Source: Zoroaster sp. YZ-2022 (Eukaryota; Echinodermata; Asteroidea; Forcipulatida; Zoroasteridae). From it: a stretch of 64,000 nt of DNA. Shown piece after piece: positions 54,299 through 63,934 of the stretch (positions are counted from its first letter, which is position 1; each line of letters opens with the position of its first letter). Both the position numbers and the translations under genes were made by a program. The notes beneath the pieces are model-generated. The model was not told where the DNA came from and ran no database searches. It saw only the letters and a program-made list of their open reading frames with translations. The stretch spans positions 6,324,001-6,388,000 of the forward strand of contig CM055823.1 of the NCBI GenBank assembly GCA_029582265.1. The letters are read 5' to 3'.

Positions 54299-54398
54299 TT
54301 AGGTCACCAAAAAGTCTCCTGTTTCTGGTCTCACCGCGTGTAAGAAAATAAAAAAAATTAAAAAAATGTAATAAAAAAAATATAATAATAATAACAAA

Positions 54399-56133
54399 CT
54401 AGATATAAGTTTTTGTCACAACAAAAACAAGGTGTTCGGTTGAAGTTAAAATGGTTACGTCATCAATTCGAAGTGTTGGAGAAGTCAAATGTTAACGTCT
54501 GTTGAAGTTCTTGCGAGAGGTTTATTTGAATACAATACAATACTGAATTTAGAAATTATTTTAATATTAAACTTTGACTTCCGGTTTGGACAGGAAGTAA
54601 GGTCAAATTGGGGTCACCTTTGTGTAAATACTTTTGACAATTAACAATCTGTACAATGGTACAAAAATGTCAATTTACCTCCTGTGGTTGTTGAGATATG
54701 ATTTTTTTAAATATTAAACTTTCACTTCCGGTTTGGACAGGAAGTAAGGTCAAATTGGGGTATAAATATTTTTTGACAATTAACGATCTGTATAATGGTA
54801 CAAAAATTGTGAATTTACCTCTTGTGGTTGTTGAGATATGATTTTTTTTAAATATTAAACTTTGACTTCCGGTTTGGACAGGAAGTAAGGTCAAATTGGG
54901 GTCACCTTTTTGTAAATATTTTTCGACAATTAACAATCTGTATAATGGTACAAAAATTGTGAATTTACCTCTTGTGGTTGTTGAGATATGATTTTTTTTA
55001 AATATTAAACTTTGACTTCCGGTTTGGACAGGAAGTAAGGTCAAATTGGTCACCTTTTGTAAATATTTTTCGACAATTAACGATCTGTACAATGGTACAA
55101 AATTGTGAATTTACCTCTTGTGGTTGTTGAGATATGATATTTTTAAATCTGAAACTCTGACCTCCGGTTTCGACAGGAAGTAAGGACAAGAGGCTGTCAC
55201 GTTCTTGTAAATATTTTTCGACAATTAACAATCTGTATAATGGTACAAAAATTGTGAATTTACCTCTTGTGGTTGTTGAGATATGATTTTTTAAATATTA
55301 AACTTTGACTTCCGGTTTGGACAGGAAGTAAGGTCAAGTGGGGTCACCTTTTTGTAAATATTTTTCGACAATTAACGATCTGTACAATGGTACAAAAATT
55401 GTGAATTTACCTCTTGTGGTTGTTGAGATATGATTTTTTAAATGTTAAATTTTGACTTCCGGTTTGGACAGGAAGTAAGGTCAAATTGGGGTCACCTTTG
55501 TGTAAATATTTTTCGACAATTAACAATCTGTATAATGGTACAAAAATTGTGAATTTACCTCTTGTGGTTGTTGAGATATTATTTTTTTTAAATATTAAAA
55601 TTTGACTTCCGGTTTGGACAGGAAGTAAGGTCAAATAGGTCACCTTTTGTAAATATTTTTGACAATTAACGATCTGTACAATGGTACAAAAATTGTGAAT
55701 TTACCTCTTGTGGTTGTTGAGATATGATTTTTTTTAAATGTTAAACTTTGACTTCCGGTTTGGACAGGAAGTAAGGTCAAATTGGGGTCATGTTTTTGTA
55801 AATATTTTTCGACAATTAACAATCTATACAATAGTGCAAAAAATGTCCATTTACCTGTTGTGGTTGTTGAGATATGATTTTTTTTAATATTAAACTTTGA
55901 CTTCCGGTTTGGACAGGAAGTAAGGTCAAATCGGGGTCAATCACAACTGGAGTTTCATCTACTTGTTAAGTTCTAAGTACATGCCAAGTTTCAATTTCAT
56001 GTGAAGTTTGCAAGTATGTTTTTGTTTGCGGACAAGATGGGGGAGAAGAAGAAGAAGAAGAAGTAAAAAAAAAAAATTAAAAAAAAAAAACGAACAAAAA
56101 CAAGAGGTGTTTCGGGCATATACCCGAACACCT
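54399..56133. mobile_element. Helitron-like element with a ~147-bp tandem core
   Basis: Inserted in AATAATAAC|AATTAAAATC (empty site at 51184-51203) with no clear TSD. The 5' part has AACAAGGTGTTCGGTTGAAG. The core is ten units spaced 140-150 bp at GACTTCCGGTTTGGACAG (54576 to 55899). The 3' part has (GAA)n at 56045-56062 and a terminal hairpin AGGTGTTTCGGG-CATATA-CCCGAACACCT. Lack of TSD, 3' hairpin, repetition of the AGGTGTTCGG motif at the 5' end and a tandem core fit non-autonomous Helitron/Helentron-like elements (compare bivalve pearl). No Rep/helicase gene. Confidence 0.7.
54576..55930. repeat. ~147-bp tandem core repeats, ten units
   Basis: Unit landmarks: ACTTCCGGTTTGGACAGGAAGT (short inverted arms ACTTCC/GGAAGT), TTTTTCGACAATTAAC, AATGGTACAAAAATTGTG, CTCTTGTGGTTGTTGAGATA. 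Units differ by small indels and alternate AACAATCTGTATAATG with AACGATCTGTACAATG. The minus-strand ORFs of 60-140 aa are repeat-derived. Confidence 0.95.
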
Positions 56134-56241
56134 AATTAAAATCTTTAAAAAAAAGACATATATATATAATGCTCTTAGGCTCCGTCATGATACTGACAAA
56201 TAGCCACTTTCTCAGACTTGAAAACAGCTTTGTAGTTTTAT

Positions 56242-57223
56242 CAGGGCAGGATTAACACCTCTGAGGGCCCCTGGGCACCTGAAACTCCAAGGGCCCCCCC
56301 ACGGGCACGGGTCGTTCGCGTGCGGCCGCGAAGCGGCCGTGCGCAAATATGTGCACGCGCGCTTCGCGCGCGTGCGCAAAATTTTGATTTTTTTTTTTCA
56401 TTTTCCTCTAAATATTCACAATTTGGTGATTGTCAATATTTAGATACCTTATTTGTCCAACTGACAAATAAGTCCTCAACTATACTCTGTCAGACAGACG
56501 CACAAAGGCCTACATGCTAAGCTGGCATTCATTAGACTTGACTTTCATGAAATAAAGTTGATTTAATCAATAAAGGCAAAATAACAACACAAGGCTACTA
56601 TTTCAAAGGATTTATTAATTTTCATTCACTATTATTCAGTGGTGGAAAGTAACTAAGTACATGTACTCAAGTACTGTACTTAAGTACAATTTTGAGGTAT
56701 TTGTACTTTACTTGAGTATTTCCAATTTCCAATACTTTTACTTCTACTCCACTACATATCAGAGGCAAATATTGTACTTTTACTCCACTACAATTATTTG
56801 AAAACGTTAGTTACTAGTTACTTTGTAGATTTTTATTATTATTACAAAACATACATTAACAGATTGGCTGTTTGATGTTCAAGGTCCTTGAACATCAAAC
56901 AGCCAATCTAGCCCATTGTTACTGGTTTAACACACAATCGGCACTTTCCAGCAGCATTCTCACCAACAATAAAACACTCATTTTGACTAATTTATTTCGG
57001 GGGGGGGGGGGTGGACGGATTCGGATTAGATAACTTTTTTTTATCTATTAGATAAATAAAATAAATTAGATAAAAACATTTTTGGGGAAAAAAAATTTTG
57101 GAAAAAAAATTCTTGGAAATTTTTTTTTTTCAATTTTTTTTTTCGACCACCATGGAGGGCCCCCTGATGCCCAGGGGCCCCTGGGCACGTGCCAAAAGTG
57201 CCCATATGGTAGATCCGGCCCTG
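56242..57223. mobile_element. hAT-type non-autonomous transposon, CAGGGC TIR
   Basis: 982 bp. The left CAGGGCAGGATTAACACC and right (reverse complement) CAGGGCCGGATCTACC share most of 16 positions. A perfect 8-bp TSD AGTTTTAT flanks it (56234-56241 and 57224-57231), and the intact target TTGTAGTTTTATCC is seen at 51279. Both subterminal regions carry GGGCCCCTGGGCAC. Inside are a GC-rich hairpin block (56310-56385) and a perfect palindrome (56861-56909). No transposase ORF. Confidence 0.94.
56861..56909. repeat. perfect 24-bp-arm palindrome
   Basis: AGATTGGCTGTTTGATGTTC-AAGG, then a 1-nt centre, then CCTTGAACATCAAACAGCCAATCT. Located inside the hAT-type element. Confidence 0.95.
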
Positions 57224-57269
57224 AGTTTTATCCCCAGTACATAACAAGGGGTAAAGCTTTGTAGTTTCC

Positions 57270-57496
57270 ATGGTGCTTGTGTCCTTGAGCAAGACACTTT
57301 ACCATAATTGCTGCGAGGGCCGAATTGAACCCAGCCACTGGGGATGTACAAGCCAGTGCATGCTTAGTGCCGGTCCCAAGACCGGATAAATGGGAGGGTT
57401 GCGTCAGGAAGGGCATCCGGCGCCAAATCAAATGTGCGGATCATGATCCTCTGTGGCGACCCCTAACGGGAGCAGCCGAAAGAGGACAACAACAAC
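57270..57496 (+). mobile_element. SINE / LINE-tail retroelement with (AAC)n end
   Basis: Contains CTTGAGCAAGACACTTTACC, GCCGGTCCCAAGACCGGATA, GGAAGGGCATCCGGCG, GTGGCGACCCCTAACGGGAG and GCAGCCGAAAGA, then (AAC)n. I recall near-identical 3' tails in retroelements of fishes and marine invertebrates; the clade is not certain. Flanked by AAGGGGTAARGCTTTGTAGT-type 24-bp repeats (57246-57269 and 57497-57520, one mismatch), a credible TSD, though the host is itself repetitive. Its ORFs (57325-57570) are non-coding. Confidence 0.8.
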
Positions 57497-57685
57497 AAGG
57501 GGTAAGGCTTTGTAGTTTCCCAAAAAAATCACAAGGGGTGAAAACTACAAGCCTTAATACCCCCTTGTGATTTTAAGAGATAAAAACTACAAGCTTTACC
57601 CCCCTTGTGATTTGTGGGGAAAACTACAAAGCCTTACCCCTTGTGACTTGTTTAGGGAAAACTATAACCTGTGGATTTGTGACCC
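57497..57685 (+). repeat. degenerate CTTGTGATTTTTGGGG units
   Basis: Four irregular units linking the SINE to the second satellite array. Confidence 0.8.
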
Positions 57686-58600
57686 CTTGTGATGGTGAAC
57701 AAATTAACTCAAACTACAAGGCTTACCACTTGTGCATGGTGAACAAATTAACTCAAACTACAAGGCTTACCCCTTGTGATGGTGAACAAATTAACTCAAA
57801 CTACAAGGCTTACCACTTGTGATGGTGAACAAATTAACTCAAACTACAAGGCTTACCACTTGTGATGGTGAACAAATTAACTCAAACTACAAGGCTTACC
57901 ACTTGTGATGGTGAACAAATTAACTCAAACTACAAGGCTTACCACTTGTGATGGTGAACAAATTAACTCAAACTACAAGGCTTACCACTTGTGATGGTGA
58001 ACAAATTAACTCAAACTACAAGGCTTACCACTTGTGATGGTGAACAAATTAACTCAAACTACAAGGCTTACTACTTGTGATGGTGAACAAATTAACTCAA
58101 ACTACAAGGCTTACTACTTGTGATGGTGAACAAATTAACTCAAACTACAAGGCTTACCACTTGTGATGGTGAACAAATTAACTCAAACTACAAGGCTTAC
58201 TACTTGTGATGGTGAACAAATTAACTCAAACTACAAGGCTTACCACTTGTGATGGTGAACAAATTAACTCAAACTACAAGGCTTACCACTTGTGCATGGT
58301 GAACAAATTAACTCAAACTACAAGGCTTACCACTTGTGATGGTGAACAAATTAACTCAAACTACAAGGCTTACCCCTTGTGATGCTGAACAAATTAACTC
58401 AAACTACAAGGCTTACTACTTGTGATGGTGAACAAATTAACTCAAACTACAAGGCTTACCACTTGTGATGCTGAACAAATTAACTCAAACTACAAGGCTT
58501 ACTACTTGTGATGCTGAACAAATTAACTCAAACTACAAGGCTTACCACTTGTGATGGTGAACAAATTATAACCCAAACTACAAATTATAACCCAAACTAC
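57686..58600 (+). repeat. 43/44-bp satellite, second array, about 21 units
   Basis: Same unit as 48888-50335, but nearly all units are the 43-bp GTGATGG form; only a few have GTGCATGG. GTAAAC variants are absent and TTACTAC variants are common. Each array therefore has its own sub-variant profile. Confidence 0.97.
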
Positions 58601-59165
58601 ACTCGTGATTTATTTGAACAAAATTATAAGCCTTAACCCCCTTGTGATTTTTTGGAGAAAAATAAAGCAAGGCTTGTGATTTTTTTTTTTTTTGGGGGGG
58701 AACTACAATTATGACGTGCCCCTTGTGATATTTGGGGAAAAAACTACAAGTCTTACCTCTTGTCATGGGGGGGGGTACTACAAGGCTTATTACCCTTGAG
58801 ATTTAAAAAAGTACAAGGCTAAATGAAGGCTTACCCCTCGTGATTTCTGGGGGAAACTACAAGACGTACCCCCATGTGTTTTTTCTTGGTAAAAAGTACA
58901 AGACGTACCTCTTGTGATTTTTTTGGGAAAATACAAACCTTACAGCTTGTGAGTTTTGGAAAAACTGCAAGGCTTACCCCTTGTCATTTATTTTGTTTTA
59001 TTTATTTATTATTTTTTTTGGGGGGGGGGATACCATACGACAAGGCTTATTAACCATTGTGATTATTTTTTTTGGGGGGGGACGACAAGACGTACCCCTG
59101 TGATTTTTGGGGAAAACTGTGATTTTGGGGGGAAAACTACAATTAAGCCTCACCTCTTGTGGTTT
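58601..59165 (+). repeat. degenerate CTTGTGATTTTTGGGG / TACAAG repeats
   Basis: About a dozen irregular units with long T and G runs, decaying to the right. Confidence 0.85.
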
Positions 59166-59174
59166 ATGGGCATT

Positions 59175-59391
59175 TTTTCATATTTACTCCCCGTCGGTGC
59201 ATTTCATCCACGATGCATGTCCCTATACACATATGTGTCAGGAGTATGAAGATTCGAACTCGGACGTACAAGCCTGGAATTGCCTGCAATTTTTAGACGA
59301 ATATTTCAAATTGACCCAGTCTGCGCACTTCTGCATTGAAACCGAGGATCTCTGTGTCAAGTCACAACACCGATGCGAGGGAGACAATTAA
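59175..59391 (+). CDS. Cys-rich candidate exon or gene fragment
   Basis: An open frame outside repeats reads VHFIHDACPYTHMCQEYED, later WNCLQFLDEYFKL, then HFCIETEDLCVKSQHRC and stops at 59389-59391. Six cysteines in 60 residues, of extracellular type. An acceptor-like ATGTGTCAG| lies at 59239, which would start the exon at EYEDSNSD. The ORF's own Met lies upstream in repeat sequence and is unlikely to be real. Protein not recognised. Confidence 0.35.
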
Positions 59392-59600
59392 TAACTGATA
59401 TCTATTCGCCTCGTGCATATCGTAGCCCTCCAGTAGTTCTAGCGGTGAAATGTACCTCAGCTGCTGCGAGCTCCGGGCTTTACGCGGTTCCATTTACGAC
59501 CTTACCGTACAAACACATCACAACAGAACGGTCGCGGCGGCGTCGCTTGAGTGATTAAATAAAGTCATTTTTTTTAAATAAGCAAACCGGACATTCTCAC

Positions 59601-59712
59601 CTCTGAATTCCACCCTCTCATCCACGACTTTCAGAATCTCATACCTTTTCCTATGTTTTTTAACCTCTTGCAAGAGTTTTTCTACCTGCAAAAAGGAGAT
59701 CTCAGCGGCCAT
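59601..59712 (-). CDS. candidate first coding exon, unknown protein
   Basis: ATG at 59712 in good context (ATAATGGCC). It encodes MAAEISFLQVEKLLQEV, then KKHRKRYEILKVVDERVEFR and reaches a strong donor GAG|GTGAGA (59600-) in phase 1. The composition is helical and charged, with low repeat content. Two further upstream in-frame Met codons are weaker. Downstream exons would lie leftward, beyond the repeat nest. I do not recognise the protein. Confidence 0.5.
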
Positions 59713-59729
59713 TATGTTAGAAATTTTCA

Positions 59730-60110
59730 AAGTGAAAACTTTTCCCTGGTAACCCTTATACTAGAATGATGAAGCCAGTAGTATAGCGCACGCGAACGGT
59801 TAACCAGTGATATACTAACTTTCCTACGTCACAGCTGTACGGTTGCCAAACTATGGGCGGCTGCCAGCGCAAAATAAAACTGGAAATTCAATGTTTGTTT
59901 TAAATACTGTAATTAGTGAAAAACACTGATAAAATCAACAAACTTTACCAAGATATATTCCTCTTAAATACCTCAGGTGTAAAATGTTTAATTGTGGGCA
60001 GAATCTCTTGCTAATTATGTTTAAAATGTTTGGTCACTAGTGGCCGTCCATATAAAATGGCACTCAATGCTTTTTAATACAAAAATTGCCCTCCGCGAAC
60101 CTCAGTATCA
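59730..60110. other. possible promoter region, nothing distinct
   Basis: Intergenic sequence upstream of the 59712 ATG. No TATA box or clear motif cluster. Confidence 0.3.
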
Positions 60111-60129
60111 TAATGTGATGGCGCACTCG

Positions 60130-60300
60130 GACGGGGCGCGATTTTTTTTTCTGCAAAGAAGAATTGCCATCCCACAATATTTCAGCCAATCACATGGCAC
60201 GTTATTTAAGATGACTAATATGTATAAGACATCTGATTGGCTAAAATATCGCGGGATGGCAATTCTTGTTTGCAGAAAGGCGCGGCAGCATCGGAAGGGG
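60130..60300. mobile_element. palindromic MITE with CCAAT motifs, copy 1
   Basis: CTGCAAAGAAGAATTGCCAT...ATTTCAGCCAATCACATG is inverted as TCTGATTGGCTAAAATATCG ... GATGGCAATTCTTGTTTGCA. The left half of the same element recurs at 61077-61168, extended by GACGAATATGTATAAGACAT on its complement. Confidence 0.8.
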
Positions 60301-60709
60301 AAAACGTCGCACGTCCTATTTTGATTGCATGGGCTTTAAGGTTTCAAACGTGAAAGCGGAAATCAAGGTCGTTTAAAAAAAAAATATTTGACCAAGATTT
60401 GCGAAATTGTTTACAATTTACAAAATGTAAACCAAGCTTTAAGTCAAACCATATTCAATGGATGAAATTTATTAAAACAGCACAATAAAGTTATTTTCAT
60501 AAAACATTTGCACACACAATACACGTTGTAAATGCTATGTGAGGTGCCCGGAAGTCAAGATTCTCGCGAAAACTTGTACGTTCTCGAGATCAACTTACAC
60601 ATTCTATTCCCGTTACATTAATAGCGCCCTCTTCAGGCCACGGCCGGAGTGTAATGCATTGGTAAAGGCAATGAGTGTCAGGTTTTGTTGAAGGCAAATG
60701 GGAAACGGA

Positions 60710-60945
60710 ATAATCAAGTAGTTTAAAATTCAAGTCCAGTTACCAACCACTGATGGCGCCGGTATAGTTGTCAAGACGATAGTTTCAGTGTAGAAATGAC
60801 CTCAATACTTTACATTTTAAATGGTTACGCAATAACGATTTATTTAAGTAGTTTAAAATTCAATGCAAAATACAAACAGATCTGTGGCGCAAGCCGGTAG
60901 TCCACTGGTCTGTCAATAGACAAATCCTAAGATGACGAAATTGAC
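60710..60945 (+). repeat. old dispersed-repeat piece with SINE 5' half
   Basis: TACATTTTAAATGGTTACGC, ATTTATTTAAGTAGTTTAAA and GGCGCAAGCCGGTAGTCCAC match 4829-4945 and 48307-48420. The B-box half is missing. A second AGTAGTTTAAAATTCAAG block occurs at 60718. Confidence 0.75.
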
Positions 60946-61570
60946 GTTGATCTGCGCACTTCCGGGTTTGATAACGAGGCTCTCAGTGTTGACGCATGCA
61001 CTGTATGATGGGAGCGTGAGTCGTTCTATTGTCTACAATGTACTGATGATCTCTATACACTAACTATTGGCCCCGTCCGCGATTTTTTTTTCTGCAAACA
61101 AGAATTGCCATCCGCGATATTTCAGCCAATCAGATGTCTTATACATATTCGTCATCTTAAATAACGGGGGGGGGGGGGAGAATAATGCTCGCTGCTAGAC
61201 TTGATTAAGTCCACACCAGCTGGCAGAGCTCGCAACTGAGCAAGTATAACAGCAACAGAAACGCCACCCCCTAAATTTTGATAAGTCTGAGAACGTGTTT
61301 AGCTTATGTGTCCTCAGACGTCATGCATGACGAATTTTGAGGTCAACCAAATTTGCTACATTGTGTTCGTGTTACACTCCATACTCATAATATTCTTCAT
61401 TAAACAAATTATATTAATTATAAAATGAAAATAATAAATATTTTTTGGGGTGACGTTTCTTTTGCTGTTATGTACATGTATATATGGAGGTAGTCGACTC
61501 GTTTTTGTTTATGTCCACCAACAAAGCGACTGAGCGAGTTTAGGACCGCATATCATGTGATCATTAAGTG
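60946..61570. other. intergenic, one MITE half at 61077-61168
   Basis: Besides the half MITE and a G-run (61166-61178) nothing is recognisable. Confidence 0.4.
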
Positions 61571-61716
61571 CCACGTGACAAGCGCTGTATATTGTACTTT
61601 GTGTATTGTAGGGGCCGTTCCGATTCCGAAGACCGCAGGCTAGACACAACGTTAGCACATTTATTTAACGTTCGCTCGTACTCGTAGTCTAACGTTAGGA
61701 GATCTCCTTTGCAAAA
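61571..61716 (+). promoter_or_regulatory. CNDP2-like gene promoter/5'UTR
   Basis: The ~145 bp before the ATG carry an E-box in GCCACGTGAC (61570-61579), a USF/TFE3-type motif. Then comes a GC-richer segment (GGGGCCGTTCCGATTCCGAA) and AACGTTAG twice (61658-, 61690-). No TATA box in the usual place. The transcription start was not located. Confidence 0.4.
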
Positions 61717-61748
61717 ATGGCAGACGAATTTCTTCCAAAGTTGTTCAG
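61717..61748 (+). CDS. CNDP2: cytosolic non-specific dipeptidase, coding exon 1
   Basis: AAAAATGGCAGAC is a good initiation context. The exon codes MADEFLPKLF and ends in phase 2 at TTCAG|GTAAAG. With exon 2 the junction reads [13 protein letters not shown], matching vertebrate CNDP2 N-termini (...LFKYIDENQDRY). Short first exons of this kind fit the family. The overlapping 63-aa frame (GKNVKTNRHIC...) is intronic repeat. Confidence 0.88.
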
Positions 61749-61896
61749 GTAAAGGAAAGAATGTCAAAACCAACCGCCACATTTGCTCAAAGTCTAGGCA
61801 TGTGTTTTTAGCAGACGACAAAATGGCCAACGTACTGCCTACTGCCACTGGGATTGTCCTACAGTGTAGCCTACATTCATTGCCTAAGCATGCTAA

Positions 61897-62625
61897 GTAG
61901 CCCTGATAGTGATACCATGCAATAACGAGGACCCAATCTACAGTGCAAAGTACACTTCCGATAGGGTCCTGACCAAGAGTTCTTCCCGTTCGTATACCTG
62001 TAATGTTTGCACTGAATTTTCTCTTTTTTTACCTGTCTTCGTTGCCTGAACCGACATGTCCGAGGAAATGCAGGATGGTAACTTCTTAACTGCCTCTTCT
62101 TGGAGTTGGAGAAACTATTTTTTCAGAACATCGATTGCGCAGCAGAACATCAATTGCGCAAGGAAAAATGTATGGTCAGAACATCGATTGCGCGGCAGAA
62201 CATCAATTGCGCGGCAGAACATCAATTGCGCAAGGGAGACAGAACTTTACTTACAGTACGGGCGATCTAAAGGGGCCTTGTTCTGCCGTGCAATCGATGT
62301 TCTGACCCCCAAGGTCACTGAAGGTGACAAGGTCATCGTTTGATGAACGGCATGAAAAGTTTGTACACAAATTGGCCGTTGCTCTGAGAAATGTCAGGGA
62401 AATTCTCCTATTTTAGACATCTTTCAGCAAAAATCGTTTCTCCAAGAGGCAGTTAATGTTAAGAAGTTTCAGTGCCTGTATTTCCTCAGTTCAGGCAACG
62501 ACGAAGACAGATAATAAGAGAATATTCAGTGCAAAACTTTACAGGTATAAGAAACGGGAAGAACTCTTGGTCAGGACCCTATAGGAAGTGTACTTTCCAC
62601 TGTAGATTGGTACTATCAGGGCTAC
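61897..62625. mobile_element. foldback MITE with ~200-bp TIRs in CNDP2 intron 1
   Basis: GTAGCCCTGATAGT at 61897 and ACTATCAGGGCTAC at 62612 are the ends. The arms 61897-62105 and 62425-62625 remain inverted through AGGGTCCTGACCAAGAGTTC, GTTGCCTGAAC and AACTTCTTAACTGCCTCTTG. The centre has five tandem GAACATCAATTGCGCGGCA-type units (62127-62240) and one inverted unit (62281-62304). No TSD identified. Confidence 0.88.
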
Positions 62626-62719
62626 CCAGATACCTGACAAAACTCATTACCTGATTCCATTTTTTGGTTCCAGTTTACCCGTAAACAATTTTTTAATATT
62701 CTGACTCGAGGCTTTGCAT

Positions 62720-63210
62720 GGTGGAGATAAATATTGGAAAGAATGTCGTATCCGGCCGCCACTTTTTAAGGGCTTTTTTGGAATTTTTTGGCAACCACTA
62801 ACCAGTTAAAAAATTATTCTATCGATTTTTGGTGGTACAGAAAGCGAAAACTATCTTTAAAATCCACTTTTATGATGGTTTTCCGACTTCATTTCCCTTC
62901 TAAAAAAAATCTTCCCCTTCAGAAAATAGAAGGATCCTATTATAGTTGCCACTGCGCATGTACAATGACTGTGTTGGTCACTAACGGGGGAGTTGACAAG
63001 ATCAGACTGACATGTCTGAGGAAGTCATCGTATGTCAAAAATGCCCAATTTTTTATGAAATAAATATCCTGGAATAATTTGTATATAAAAAGTATATGTC
63101 CATCATCCATATGTTCTCCACCTTACTAGGAAGGTAAGATTACATTATTGGTTATATTGAATGAGAAAAAATGGCGGTCGGATACGACATTCTACCCATT
63201 TCCAATTTTG
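62720..63210 (+). repeat. ~500-bp dispersed repeat in CNDP2 intron 1
   Basis: Reverse-oriented counterpart of 24240-24760 (see that entry); also similar to 25310-25570. Confidence 0.88.
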
Positions 63211-63274
63211 GGTATCTGGTTCCTGAAATAACTGAAAATGCCTGGCCTTGTTTCGTTGTCTTATATTGATATAG

Positions 63275-63398
63275 CTACATCGATGATAACCAAGATCACT
63301 ATGTCCAGAGACTGGCTGCTGCCGTAGCCATACAGAGTGTGTCCGCATGGCCGGAGAAGAGGTCCGAGATAAAGCAGATGATTGAAGTAGTCGCACAG
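63275..63398 (+). CDS. CNDP2: cytosolic non-specific dipeptidase, coding exon 2
   Basis: 124 nt after TATTGATATAG|. One base completes the split codon, then 41 codons: [40 protein letters not shown] and Q, closing in phase 0 at GCACAG|GTATAG. The [12 protein letters not shown] block is diagnostic of CNDP2/CNDP1 (M20 metallopeptidase family), Zn/Mn-dependent dipeptidases that hydrolyse Cys-Gly and other dipeptides. This is the N-terminal edge of the catalytic domain. Metal ligands and the rest of the ~475 residues lie beyond the window. Confidence 0.93.
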
Positions 63399-63584
63399 GT
63401 ATAGGCCTAAATGAAACCGGAACAATCTTTTCTTAAATTCAAGCCGGAACTTATTTGTCATTTCTCAAAAGTGACGGCACCTGAACAGGGTACAAATTAG
63501 CTGCAGTTAACTAGACCACTTTGGCCATGTCAGCTAGGATACTCAGGGGAAATTTCTCTCCTTTTGAATATCTCCATAAATACT

Positions 63585-63934
63585 CGGAGATGCCAACATT
63601 TACGATTTGGGCGTAATCTACTAAGTGGTATCTATATGATACACAGGTAAAACTTGTAGCTTTGCATGGTGAGGATGATAAGTAAGACTAATTGCGGTGA
63701 CACCATGTGGAATCTCAATTGAATAGTAATTACTAATTCAATTGAGATTCCACATGGTGTCACCGCAATTAGTCTTACTTATATGATACACAGTGATATA
63801 CAGTACACATAATTTTTAAATGTAAAGCCTCGAGTGTGAGGTTTGAAAAGGGGGGTAATTTGGGTATTTTCGTGTCCGAGGCGGATGCCCCGTGGCGAAT
63901 TACTCTTTTTCAATTTGGAATGTTGGCATCTCTG
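63585..63934. mobile_element. 350-bp foldback MITE with 105-bp palindrome, CNDP2 intron 2
   Basis: The left end CGGAGATGCCAACATT and right end (reverse complement) CAGAGATGCCAACATT are flanked by AATACT (63579-63584 and 63935-63940). Inside, 63678-63724 and 63736-63782 form a perfect 47-bp inverted repeat whose 11-nt centre contains AGTAATTACT, itself a palindrome. ATATGATACACAG flanks the palindrome directly (63632-63644 and 63781-63793). Confidence 0.88.

Larger units (their letters stand above)
61749..63274 (+). other. intron 1 of the CNDP2-like gene
   Basis: 1526-bp phase-2 intron from |GTAAAG to GATATAG|. It contains a dispersed-repeat start (61752-61830), a foldback element (61897-62625) and a ~500-bp repeat (62720-63210), so transposons make up most of it. 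Confidence 0.85.

Noticed and set aside
53513..54343. ORFs of 64-115 aa rich in RSDT/DRDR
   Set aside because: Products of ATCGTG-type motifs inside the Harbinger-like element, open on both strands at once.
54670..55831. 140-aa minus-strand ORF (LTLLPVQTGSQSLIFKK repeats)
   Set aside because: Tandem translation of the ~147-bp core repeat; the frame is lost at indels.
61709..61900. 63-aa ORF continuing past the CNDP2 start (GKNVKTNRHICSK)
   Set aside because: It reads through the splice donor into a dispersed repeat in another frame. The spliced frame matches the dipeptidase family.
63145..63396. Minus-strand 83-aa ORF over the CNDP2 exon
   Set aside because: Antisense shadow of exon 2.
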